NCBI GenBank assembly: GCA_028274925.1
Contig: JAQCNR010000388.1
Span: 1 to 6,101 of the forward strand
From: Halovenus sp.
GTDB lineage: Archaea > Halobacteriota > Halobacteria > Halobacteriales > Haloarculaceae
Direction of reading: 5' to 3'
Length of the DNA: 6,101 nt
Shown here: in pieces, positions 1-4,647 of the stretch
Layout of the letters: each line of letters begins with the position of its first letter
How positions within the stretch are numbered: position 1 is the stretch's first letter
Notes under the pieces: model-generated
Database searches by the model: none
What the model saw: the letters and a program-made list of their open reading frames with translations, nothing else
What the model was told of the DNA's origin: nothing
Translations under genes and position numbers: made by a program

Positions 1-9
1 ATCAGTCAT
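1..9 (-). CDS. Start of a divergent gene cut by the left edge
   Basis: Only three codons are visible on the minus strand (ATG ACT GAT, Met-Thr-Asp), so the product cannot be identified. The start is inferred from position. A leftward BRE/TATA-like element (35-53) places a transcription start near position 12, which gives an almost leaderless transcript beginning at this ATG, as is usual in haloarchaea. The first of the two palindromes (10-22) abuts the start codon. In several haloarchaea an Lrp gene of this type lies next to a glutamine synthetase gene (glnA), so glnA is a reasonable guess. That is recalled context and not something the sequence shows. Confidence 0.4.
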
Positions 10-22
10 TACGAGATGCGTA
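10..22. promoter_or_regulatory. Palindromic operator candidate, copy 1
   Basis: TACGAGATGCGTA has inverted 4-bp ends (TACG/CGTA) and matches 11 of 13 positions of the perfect palindrome at 62-74. It lies directly upstream of the leftward start codon, over the predicted transcription start, where a bound regulator would block or modulate initiation. A weaker third copy (TACGAAACTCCGG, 21-33, 9 of 13 matches to the shared consensus TACGARATKCGTA) overlaps it, offset by 11 bp, about one helical turn. Binding by the adjacent Lrp-family protein is an inference. Confidence 0.5.
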
Positions 23-34
23 CGAAACTCCGGC

Positions 35-53
35 TCATAAGGATTGCTTTCGA
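35..53 (-). promoter_or_regulatory. Leftward BRE/TATA-like promoter of the divergent gene
   Basis: Read on the minus strand, CGAAAGCAATCCTTATG (52 down to 36) matches the haloarchaeal pattern of a purine-rich BRE followed by a TTAT-type TATA box. The TATA centre near 38 lies about 26 nt from position 12, just ahead of the ATG at 9-7. The plus-strand reading (CATAAGG) could also serve rightward transcription, but it sits far from the regulator's start codon. Confidence 0.45.
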
Positions 54-61
54 AGGGCAGT

Positions 62-74
62 TACGAAATTCGTA
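62..74. promoter_or_regulatory. Palindromic operator candidate, copy 2, overlapping the lrp promoter
   Basis: TACGAAATTCGTA is a perfect inverted repeat with 6-bp arms around a single central base. Its AT-rich core (GAAATT, 65-70) is centred about 26 nt upstream of the ATG at 94, where the TATA box of a leaderless lrp transcript would be. The operator and TATA box may therefore coincide, giving negative autoregulation as is common in Lrp/AsnC regulators. Its centre lies 52 bp from copy 1, about five helical turns, so both sites face the same side of the DNA. Confidence 0.55.
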
Positions 75-93
75 GCGTTGAAGTAGGGTCCCG

Positions 94-525
94 ATGAAGC
101 TACACATCTCGATGGACGACCTCGACCGCGAGATTCTGAATATCCTCCGCCGCGACGCACGCACCCCCTATACGGAGATTGCCGACCGCGTCGGCACCTC
201 GGAGGGGACGATCCGTAATCGCGTCGAGCGAATGGTCGAGTCGGGCGTCATCGACCGCTTCACAGTCTCGACGCGGGCGGGAAACGTCAAGGCAATGATC
301 GAGATTACCGTCGACGTGGATGTACACACCGGTGGACTCACCGAGGAGTTTGCAGAGTGGAAGCGCGTCGACTTCGTCTGGCAAGTCTCTGGCGAAGAGG
401 ATATCGTGCTGGTCGTCGACGCCGCCGACACGGACGACCTGAACGAACTCATCTCGCGGGCCCGCGAACGCGAAGAAGTGATGGGGACAAAGACGCGACT
501 GATTCTCGACGAGTGGCTCGGCTAA
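94..525 (+). CDS. Lrp/AsnC family transcriptional regulator
   Basis: This is a DNA-binding feast/famine regulator, normally a dimer or octamer that senses amino acids and controls amino-acid or nitrogen metabolism genes. At 143 residues it has typical family length. Residues 8-61 form the AsnC-type helix-turn-helix (LDREILNILRRDARTPYTEI opening, then recognition helix SEGTIRNRVERM at 36-47). Residues about 66-141 form the RAM/AsnC effector domain, with VSGEED at 98-103 in the place of the usual ligand-loop motif. Two starts are possible. ATG 94 fits a leaderless transcript from the TATA-like core of the palindrome at 62-74. ATG 112 (MDDLDRE) is where most family members appear to begin. No good Shine-Dalgarno precedes either. 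The gene is divergent from a gene off the left edge, and its stop interlocks with that of the convergent membrane protein gene. The family call is secure, but the regulon is unknown from this sequence. Confidence 0.93.
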   Translation: MKLHISMDDLDREILNILRRDARTPYTEIADRVGTSEGTIRNRVERMVESGVIDRFTVSTRAGNVKAMIEITVDVDVHTGGLTEEFAEWKRVDFVWQVSGEEDIVLVVDAADTDDLNELISRAREREEVMGTKTRLILDEWLG

Positions 526-839
526 CTCTCGTAGGTGTTGAGCCGGTAGATGAGTTGGCCCGTCCCAGCGATGACGACAACAGCAATCACCAACCCAATC
601 CACTCCGGCGGGCGGTACTGCGTGAGCGCAACGCCATAGCCGGCGGTCACGAGTCCGACCAGAATCAGAAAGGCACCGACCATCCGACCCGCCACCCTGT
701 CTGGAATCGAGGAGTCGTCGTAGCCTGCAATGAGAAACGTCCACTTGAATACGGCCATACAGACACCGAGTCCGAGACAGAGCGCCCCGATATAGACCGC
801 GCCATGTAACTCAAGGAGTAGTCCGTCGAGGCCGGCCAT
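522..839 (-). CDS. Small three-helix membrane protein, DUF3784-like
   Basis: A hydrophobic protein of about 105 residues with no known function. Three membrane helices are predicted by eye at residues 13-35, 52-73 and 79-99, joined by a short polar loop (about 40-51). The helix-loop-helix pattern, with LIAGY at 36-40, then a short charged loop, then Gly/Arg followed by a Leu/Val-rich helix, resembles the DUF3784 family. That match is from memory and tentative. I chose ATG 839 because a TATA-like GATACTACT (858-866, minus strand) is about 24 nt upstream, fitting a leaderless transcript. ATG 848 adds only three residues (MTG). The reading frame stays open to 935, but that extension is polar and unlike a membrane protein start. 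The stop TAG (524-522) interlocks with the TAA of the convergent lrp gene, so no room is left for a separate terminator. Confidence 0.75.
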   Translation of the reverse strand: MAGLDGLLLELHGAVYIGALCLGLGVCMAVFKWTFLIAGYDDSSIPDRVAGRMVGAFLILVGLVTAGYGVALTQYRPPEWIGLVIAVVVIAGTGQLIYRLNTYES

Positions 840-857
840 ACCAGTCATTCCAGACAC

Positions 858-866
858 AGTAGTATC
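858..866 (-). promoter_or_regulatory. TATA-like element for the membrane protein gene
   Basis: The minus strand reads GATACTACT, the most AT-rich stretch upstream of the membrane protein gene. Its centre is about 24 nt from the ATG at 839, consistent with leaderless initiation. The BRE portion is weak, so this is a position-based call. Confidence 0.35.
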
Positions 867-940
867 CCAGTTGTGGTCCCGTTTCGGAGTGAGAAACACC
901 GGCAGTGCACAGCCAGTCTGGTACCCCTCGCACACACGAC

Positions 941-957
941 GAAAACCCTTATCAAAA
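941..957 (+). promoter_or_regulatory. BRE/TATA promoter of the thioredoxin gene
   Basis: GAAAACCCTTATCAAAA has a purine-rich BRE (GAAAA, 941-945) followed by a TTAT-type TATA box (949-952). The TATA box predicts a transcription start near 977-980, leaving at most about 7 nt before the ATG at 984, a near-leaderless mRNA. This spacing supports ATG 984 over the upstream in-frame ATG at 873. Confidence 0.6.
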
Positions 958-983
958 TCGGCAGGCTATCTATAGTTGAATCC

Positions 984-1259
984 ATGAGCGTTACACTGAA
1001 AGATTTCTACGCTGACTGGTGTGGGCCGTGCAAGACGCAGGACCCCATTGTCGAAGAACTCCAGAAGGACCTTGGCGACCGACTCTCCGTCGAGAAAATT
1101 GATGTCGACGAGAATCAAGATATCGCAAACGAGTATCAGGTCCGGTCGATTCCGACCATCGTCATCGAAGGTGAGGATGGCGCTGTCGTCGAGAAGTTCA
1201 TCGGCGTCACGCAGCGAGAAGAACTCGAATCCGCTATCGAGCAGGCCGAAGCGGCCTGA
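984..1259 (+). CDS. Thioredoxin (short, 91-residue form)
   Basis: This is a cytoplasmic dithiol-disulfide oxidoreductase that reduces protein disulfides. The active site WCGPCK lies at residues 12-17 (Cys13 and Cys16), preceded by the beta strand LKDFYAD. The cis-proline loop is SIPT at 55-58 (Pro57), and the C-terminal strand-helix GAVVEKFIGVTQREELESAI is also present. The protein begins only about 11 residues before the active site, whereas classical thioredoxins of about 105 residues have roughly 30, so the first beta strand and helix are missing. Haloarchaea commonly carry such short thioredoxins, so this need not be a truncation. The start is set by the promoter spacing; the upstream in-frame extension to 873 is Arg/Thr-rich and overlaps the opposite promoter. 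The gene stands alone, convergent with the prenyl synthase gene. Its electron donor is not in the window. The disulfide reductase at 3158-4552 is of another class and lacks the thioredoxin reductase architecture. Confidence 0.93.
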   Translation: MSVTLKDFYADWCGPCKTQDPIVEELQKDLGDRLSVEKIDVDENQDIANEYQVRSIPTIVIEGEDGAVVEKFIGVTQREELESAIEQAEAA

Positions 1260-1277
1260 CCGGTCTGGCGTCTTTTT
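1243..1277 (+). terminator. Candidate terminator of the thioredoxin gene
   Basis: An inverted repeat AGGCC/GGCCT (1243-1247 and 1253-1257) spans the end of the gene. It is followed by the palindrome GACCGGTC (1258-1265) and a run of five T (1273-1277). Archaeal termination depends mainly on T runs, so the T tract is the important part. This intergenic gap to the convergent gene is only 39 bp. Confidence 0.45.
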
Positions 1278-1298
1278 CCGTCGTAGGTGGCCGAGCAG

Positions 1299-2363
1299 TC
1301 ACTCCTGTCGGTCGATGACGAACGTGGTGAAGTCCCGAAGGTGTTGTTCGGGTTCGGCCTCCAGGTCAAGGTCATCGAGATGGCCCCGTGCGCTCGCAGA
1401 GAGTTCGCGTGCCCGGGTATCGGCGTACTCGATCGCCCCGACACTCTGCATGAGTTCGATAGCTTCCATGATCTCTTCGTCGGTGTTGTCCTCGGCCCAG
1501 AGAATCTCTTCGAGGCGGGCAACGTCATCAGCAGAGGCCTCCTGTGCCGTGTAAATGGCCATCAGCGTCTTCTTGCCTTCCTGGATATCGTTGCCGAACT
1601 CCTTGCCAAATTCGCCGGCCTGATTGAGCGTGTTCTGGATATCGAGGATATCGTCACCAATCTGGAACGCAATCGAGAGTTCCTCGGCGTAGCGAGCCAA
1701 CTGCTGTTCGACTGCGTCTGGCTGGTCGGTGACGATAGCAGCAAGCCGGGCAACGATCCGGGCGAGACAGCCCGTCTTGCAGGCGCACATCTCGTAGTAC
1801 TGCTGTTCGTCGACCGTGATCTCTTTTTCGTTGTGCCAACAGATGTCCATCCCCTGGCCGAGATGCGTTCTGTTGAGTTCGTGGGTGAGCATCTCGTAGA
1901 TGGCGAGTCGCTGACTGTCGGTCAGGTCGTCGCGGTACTCCTCGATTACCTTCAACGGAATGAAGTACATCGCGTTGCCGGCGTTCAGTGCAATATCGGT
2001 GCCGTGTTCGTGGTGCAGTGCCGGTCCACCGCGGCGCATCTGGGCTTCGTCCTCGACGTCGTCGACGATGATCGTCCCGTTGTGAAGAATCTCCGGGATA
2101 CAGGCGTAGGGGAGATACTCCTCGGGCTCTTCGCCGAGCGCTTCGACGATCATCAAAAAGAGGATGGCGCGCCAGCGTTTGCCGCCGCGGTCGAGCAGGA
2201 GCCAGATTGGGTCCGACAGTGCCTCCTGAATCGCCGCAGGCTGGTACTTGTAGGTCGGCTCGCCGAAAAACTCAGTGAGATACGTGTCGTCGATTCGTCG
2301 TGGCAACAGCTCTTCGATTGCGTCATCGATGACCGGCCGCCACTCGGCGAGAACTTCCCGCAT
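1299..2363 (-). CDS. Polyprenyl diphosphate synthase (trans-isoprenyl diphosphate synthase)
   Basis: This enzyme condenses isopentenyl diphosphate with an allylic diphosphate to build C20 or longer chains for archaeal ether lipids or the menaquinone side chain. All hallmarks of the family are present in the 354-residue form: GGKR at 60-63, first Asp-rich motif DDVED at 101-105 followed by Arg110-Arg111, GQGMD at 169-173, KT at 196-197, second Asp-rich motif GDDILD at 236-241, and the flexible-loop lysines EGKK at 262-265. The residue five before the first motif is Gly96, with Thr97 next, so no bulky aromatic limits chain length there. This argues against a C15-only enzyme. The PEILHNGTIIVDD context resembles eukaryote-type (type III) geranylgeranyl synthases more than the usual bacterial IHDD form. 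I prefer ATG 2363 because a T6 tract (2389-2394, minus strand) lies about 26-31 nt upstream. An in-frame ATG at 2402 would add 13 residues. No other isoprenoid gene is adjacent, so the product length remains open. Confidence 0.93.
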   Translation of the reverse strand: MREVLAEWRPVIDDAIEELLPRRIDDTYLTEFFGEPTYKYQPAAIQEALSDPIWLLLDRGGKRWRAILFLMIVEALGEEPEEYLPYACIPEILHNGTIIVDDVEDEAQMRRGGPALHHEHGTDIALNAGNAMYFIPLKVIEEYRDDLTDSQRLAIYEMLTHELNRTHLGQGMDICWHNEKEITVDEQQYYEMCACKTGCLARIVARLAAIVTDQPDAVEQQLARYAEELSIAFQIGDDILDIQNTLNQAGEFGKEFGNDIQEGKKTLMAIYTAQEASADDVARLEEILWAEDNTDEEIMEAIELMQSVGAIEYADTRARELSASARGHLDDLDLEAEPEQHLRDFTTFVIDRQE

Positions 2364-2388
2364 ATACAGAGACTCGCGTGCAGTGACC

Positions 2389-2394
2389 AAAAAA
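2389..2394 (-). promoter_or_regulatory. T-tract, possible TATA position for the prenyl synthase
   Basis: On the minus strand there is TTTTTT, 26-31 nt upstream of the ATG at 2363, the distance expected of a TATA box for a leaderless transcript. It is not a canonical TATA sequence. The region above ATG 2402 (2403-2440) is GC-rich with nothing better. The T-tract lies inside the coding region if 2402 is the true start. Confidence 0.3.
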
Positions 2395-2510
2395 CCACTC
2401 ATACGGCCGAAGGCACCCCCGTGCGGGCACGCACAGAGACAGGAACAATGAGGGCGGAACCACGGATCCTGTATCTCAATGGCAACAGATGGTAGGTGTT
2501 GGTAAACAAC

Positions 2511-2523
2511 GCAATCTTTATAT
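2511..2523 (+). promoter_or_regulatory. Promoter of the coiled-coil protein gene
   Basis: GCAATCTTTATAT contains the best TATA box in the window (TTTATAT, 2517-2523). It predicts transcription starting near 2546, leaving a short leader of about 15 nt before ATG 2561. The rest of the 158-bp divergent gap (2403-2560) holds a small palindrome GTGCGGGCAC (2421-2430), an inverted repeat GTTG-GTAAA-CAAC (2498-2510) just upstream of the TATA box, and four GGTA motifs, but no gene. Confidence 0.65.
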
Positions 2524-2546
2524 CATCAGGGGGTGTATATGGTAAT

Positions 2547-2552
2547 AGAGGT
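2547..2552 (+). promoter_or_regulatory. Shine-Dalgarno-like site for the coiled-coil protein
   Basis: AGAGGT lies 8 nt before ATG 2561 and can pair with the anti-Shine-Dalgarno end of 16S rRNA. It is unusual here because the other genes in the window look leaderless or lack such a site. It supports 2561 as the start. Confidence 0.45.
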
Positions 2553-2560
2553 AAGATATC

Positions 2561-3109
2561 ATGGCAAACTACACCAGTCCAATCACGACCACCTTCGAAC
2601 TCCAGCGCCGCTCGATCGAACAGGGACAGCAGGCAATCGAACAGAGCCTCGACGTCCAGAAGCAGATCGGTGACTCGCTCATCGCGGGTCTCGACAGCCA
2701 AGAGCAGCTCCAGCGACGTCTCGTCGAACTCAACCGCGACACCGTCACCAGCCTCCTCGACGCCGTCGACGGTCTCCCGGGCGCAGACGTTGCAGTCGAC
2801 GACCTCCGCGAGAGCGTCGACGGGAGCTACGAAGACTTGCTGGACGGTCACGAGGGAGCCTTCGACAACATCTCCGAGGAACTCGAAAACGGTATCGACA
2901 GCGTCGACGACGTGAGCGACGACCTGCTCGAGACGCTCGACGAGCAGCTCGAACTGGTCCTCGACGCCCACGAGGAACTCGAAGACCAGTCCGTCGAAGT
3001 CACCGAGGAACTCGTCGGTCAGTTCGAGGAACTGCAGGAGCAGGCCAACGACGTCCAAGAGCAGATCGAACAGGTCTCCGAGGAAGCCGCCGAAGCCGTC
3101 GAAGCCTAA
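2561..3109 (+). CDS. Acidic helical coiled-coil protein, phasin-like, function unknown
   Basis: A 182-residue soluble protein with no signal peptide, membrane helix, Cys or Trp. It is almost entirely Glu, Gln, Asp, Leu and Val in helix- and heptad-like spacing. A break at GLPGADVAVD (71-80) divides a Gln/Arg-containing N-terminal helix region (12-68, FELQRRSIEQGQQAIEQSLD onward) from a highly acidic C-terminal helical region (81-182). About 51 of 182 residues are Asp or Glu. All seven Lys/Arg residues lie in the first 83 residues; the last 99 have none. Amphipathic Gln-rich helices of this style recall phasins, which coat polyhydroxyalkanoate granules, and related haloarchaeal hypothetical proteins. 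No PHA synthase gene is nearby, so this is only a resemblance; a cytoskeletal, vesicle-coat or chaperone-like role is equally possible. The strong TATA box, Shine-Dalgarno-like site and terminator hairpin suggest a well-expressed single-gene transcript. Confidence 0.85.
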   Translation: MANYTSPITTTFELQRRSIEQGQQAIEQSLDVQKQIGDSLIAGLDSQEQLQRRLVELNRDTVTSLLDAVDGLPGADVAVDDLRESVDGSYEDLLDGHEGAFDNISEELENGIDSVDDVSDDLLETLDEQLELVLDAHEELEDQSVEVTEELVGQFEELQEQANDVQEQIEQVSEEAAEAVEA

Positions 3110-3157
3110 GCCGCGCTTCGCTCCCACTTTCCCCTTCTGACGCTTTTCTCTCCCTCT
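3100..3157 (+). terminator. Terminator of the coiled-coil protein gene
   Basis: A perfect 6-bp inverted repeat CGAAGC/GCTTCG (3100-3105 and 3115-3120, 9-nt loop) spans the stop codon (3107-3109). A pyrimidine-rich tract follows (3121-3157) that includes CACTTTCCCCTTC and CTTTTCTC. The tract fills the whole 48-bp gap to the convergent reductase gene. On the opposite strand the tract is purine-rich, so it would not terminate the leftward gene. Confidence 0.5.
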
Positions 3158-4552
3158 TCAGGACAACTGCGCAGCCGTCTCTCTGATGAGGCCGTCCAGT
3201 ATCTCCGGCGTCGTCGGATGATACGCCCGGTCGGGAACGTCTCGCACGTCCAGCCCCAGTTCCACGACAATCTGCATAGCCTTGGCCATCGCATCAGCGT
3301 GGAAATGCAGCCCCTGATAGCCAAGCACCGTCCCGTCGGTGTCGACGACCAGTTTTGCGAGTCCAGCGGGGACATCCTTCGCTTTGAAGACACCGTCGTC
3401 GCTGGCTTGCCGACTCGCAACGACAATATCGTGGCCCGCGGCCCGTGCGCTCTCCTCGGAGTGCCCAACACAAGCGAAGGGATAGACGCCCAGTCCCGAG
3501 AAGATGACGTGGTGGTGAATGTTCTCGTACGGTTCGAGTTCGCCGCCGGCAATCTCCGCGCGGATGTTCGCCGCAGCCTGCATCCCCTGTTCTTTCGCGA
3601 CGTGGAGAATCGGTTCCTTGCCGTTCGCGTCGCCGACGACGTACACGGAGTCGGCGTCGCGGGCCTGCATCGTCTCCTCGACCCACTCGCCGCTCGGTTC
3701 GATTGCCGTGTTCTCGAGGCCGAGGCGGCCGATTGCCGGCCGGCGGCCGGTGAAACAGAACAGTTGGTCGGCCTCGACGGTTTGCTCGCCGTCGGGCGTC
3801 TCCAGTGTAAGACGGACGCCGCCGTCGGCCGTCGGTTCGAGTTTTTTCTCGTAGGCATTGGTCGGAATCGTCACGTCGAATGCCTCGCGATACAGTGAGA
3901 GGGCAGCGTCGCCGAACTCGGCGTCAGCCTCGTCGATTGGCCGGTCGTCGTGTTCGACGACAGTGAGGTCCATCCCCGCGGCCTCGGAGAGATACGGGAC
4001 CATCTCCATCCCGACGTAGCCGAATCCCATGACGATGCCACTGTCGGGGAACTCCGTTGTGTCGAGCACCTCGGCGCTGGTCATGTACCCGACCTCCTCG
4101 ATGCCCGGCGTGTCGGGAATGTCGACGTTCGAGCCAGTAGCAATCACGACATAGTCCGGGTTGTACGTCTCGCCGCCGGCCTGAAGCGTTGTCTCGTCGA
4201 CGAACTGGGCCGTTTTGCGAATCAGCGTGACATCCTCGCGCTCCGCGAGGCCGTCGATAGCGTCGCGACGGTGTTCGGCCCAGCCAAGCGTGTGGTCGTC
4301 TTTGCGCTCAACCACTGCCTCGAGGTCGATGTCGGGAACATCCCCGACGAGACGCTCGTCGTGACGGGCCTGATACCGGTGTGCGCCCGCCGAGAGCACC
4401 TCTTTCGAGGGCATACAGCCGTGAAGGATACAGAGCCCACCACCGGGATCACCGTCGTCGAACAACAGGAGTTCGGCCTCGCCGGCAAGTTCGTCGGCGA
4501 CTGCCGACCCCGCGCTGCCGTAGGCACCGATGACTGCGATTTGTGTGGTCAC
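3158..4552 (-). CDS. FAD-dependent disulfide reductase, probable bis-gamma-glutamylcystine reductase
   Basis: A 464-residue class I pyridine-nucleotide disulfide oxidoreductase, the family of glutathione reductase, dihydrolipoyl dehydrogenase and mercuric reductase. Visible elements in order: N-terminal FAD-binding fold (IGAYGSAG, 8-15), redox-active pair Cys41/Cys46 in GGLCILHGCMPSK, ATG motif at 138-140, NAD(P)H-binding GFGYVGME at 176-183, second FAD motif VVGDAN at 305-310, and the dimer-interface catalytic His445/Glu450 (HPTTPE). The terminal Cys pair and N-terminal metal-binding domain of mercuric reductase are absent. No lipoyl-complex genes adjoin it. GxxGxxG replaces the usual GxGxxG of the first fold. 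Haloarchaea use gamma-glutamylcysteine instead of glutathione, and the reductase described from Halobacterium was formerly annotated as mercuric reductase. From memory its N-terminal and active-site motifs look like these, so that assignment is favoured but not proven. The start is GTG 4552, with a TATA-like element 24-29 nt upstream. Confidence 0.85.
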   Translation of the reverse strand: MTTQIAVIGAYGSAGSAVADELAGEAELLLFDDGDPGGGLCILHGCMPSKEVLSAGAHRYQARHDERLVGDVPDIDLEAVVERKDDHTLGWAEHRRDAIDGLAEREDVTLIRKTAQFVDETTLQAGGETYNPDYVVIATGSNVDIPDTPGIEEVGYMTSAEVLDTTEFPDSGIVMGFGYVGMEMVPYLSEAAGMDLTVVEHDDRPIDEADAEFGDAALSLYREAFDVTIPTNAYEKKLEPTADGGVRLTLETPDGEQTVEADQLFCFTGRRPAIGRLGLENTAIEPSGEWVEETMQARDADSVYVVGDANGKEPILHVAKEQGMQAAANIRAEIAGGELEPYENIHHHVIFSGLGVYPFACVGHSEESARAAGHDIVVASRQASDDGVFKAKDVPAGLAKLVVDTDGTVLGYQGLHFHADAMAKAMQIVVELGLDVRDVPDRAYHPTTPEILDGLIRETAAQLS

Positions 4553-4575
4553 ACCACGAAGTTACGATGTGGAGA

Positions 4576-4581
4576 CATAAC
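4576..4581 (-). promoter_or_regulatory. TATA-like element of the disulfide reductase gene
   Basis: The minus strand reads GTTATG within AGCGTTATGTCTCC, 24-29 nt upstream of the GTG at 4552, giving a leaderless transcript. The spacing supports the GTG start. Confidence 0.45.
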
Positions 4582-4600
4582 GCTACCGCCACGTACCCAA

Positions 4601-4617
4601 CTTCGAAATGATTATGT
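4601..4617 (+). promoter_or_regulatory. BRE/TATA promoter of the S-layer-like gene
   Basis: CTTCGAAATGATTATGT has a BRE-like CGAAA (4604-4608) and a TTATG TATA-type element (4612-4616). The predicted start is near 4640, leaving about 8 nt before ATG 4648. Together with the leftward element at 4576-4581, it makes the 95-bp gap (4553-4647) a compact divergent promoter region. Confidence 0.5.
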
Positions 4618-4620
4618 CCT

Positions 4621-4637
4621 GTTAGTAGTATCCTAAC
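4621..4637. promoter_or_regulatory. Inverted repeat between TATA box and start codon, possible operator
   Basis: GTTAG-TAGTATC-CTAAC has perfect 5-bp arms and a 7-nt spacer. It lies between the rightward TATA-like element and the ATG at 4648, a position where a bound protein would block polymerase. The arms are short enough for chance, so confidence is low. It differs from the palindromes at 10-22 and 62-74. Confidence 0.3.
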
Positions 4638-4647
4638 TACAACACCG

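Noticed and set aside
100..744. Minus-strand open frame of 214 codons across lrp and the membrane protein gene
   Set aside because: It overlaps two better-supported genes, its composition (Arg, His and Cys-rich) is unlike haloarchaeal proteins, and it has no domain.
873..983. Upstream in-frame extension of the thioredoxin gene
   Set aside because: It encodes a polar non-conserved segment, overlaps the opposite promoter, and contains the BRE/TATA that fits ATG 984.
2421..2430. GTGCGGGCAC hairpin upstream of the prenyl synthase
   Set aside because: It has only 4-bp arms in GC-rich DNA with no T tract and no relation to a promoter element, so it is likely chance.
1287..2495. Long plus-strand open frame (402 codons) opposite the prenyl synthase gene
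   Set aside because: The minus-strand frame carries every catalytic motif of polyprenyl synthases. The plus frame has no recognisable domain, and long antisense frames are routine in GC-rich haloarchaeal DNA.
2533..2542. GTGTATATGG as a second TATA box for the coiled-coil gene
   Set aside because: A start 26 nt downstream would fall at or past ATG 2561. The TATA at 2517-2523 fits better.
3158..4552. Mercuric reductase or dihydrolipoyl dehydrogenase as the name of the reductase
   Set aside because: The C-terminal Cys pair of mercuric reductase is absent (the protein ends AAQLS), there is no metal-binding domain, and no 2-oxoacid dehydrogenase genes are adjacent.
3218..4636. Two plus-strand open frames (3218-3898 and 3950-4636) opposite the disulfide reductase
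   Set aside because: Both are mirror frames of a gene whose FAD, NAD(P)H and redox motifs are complete.
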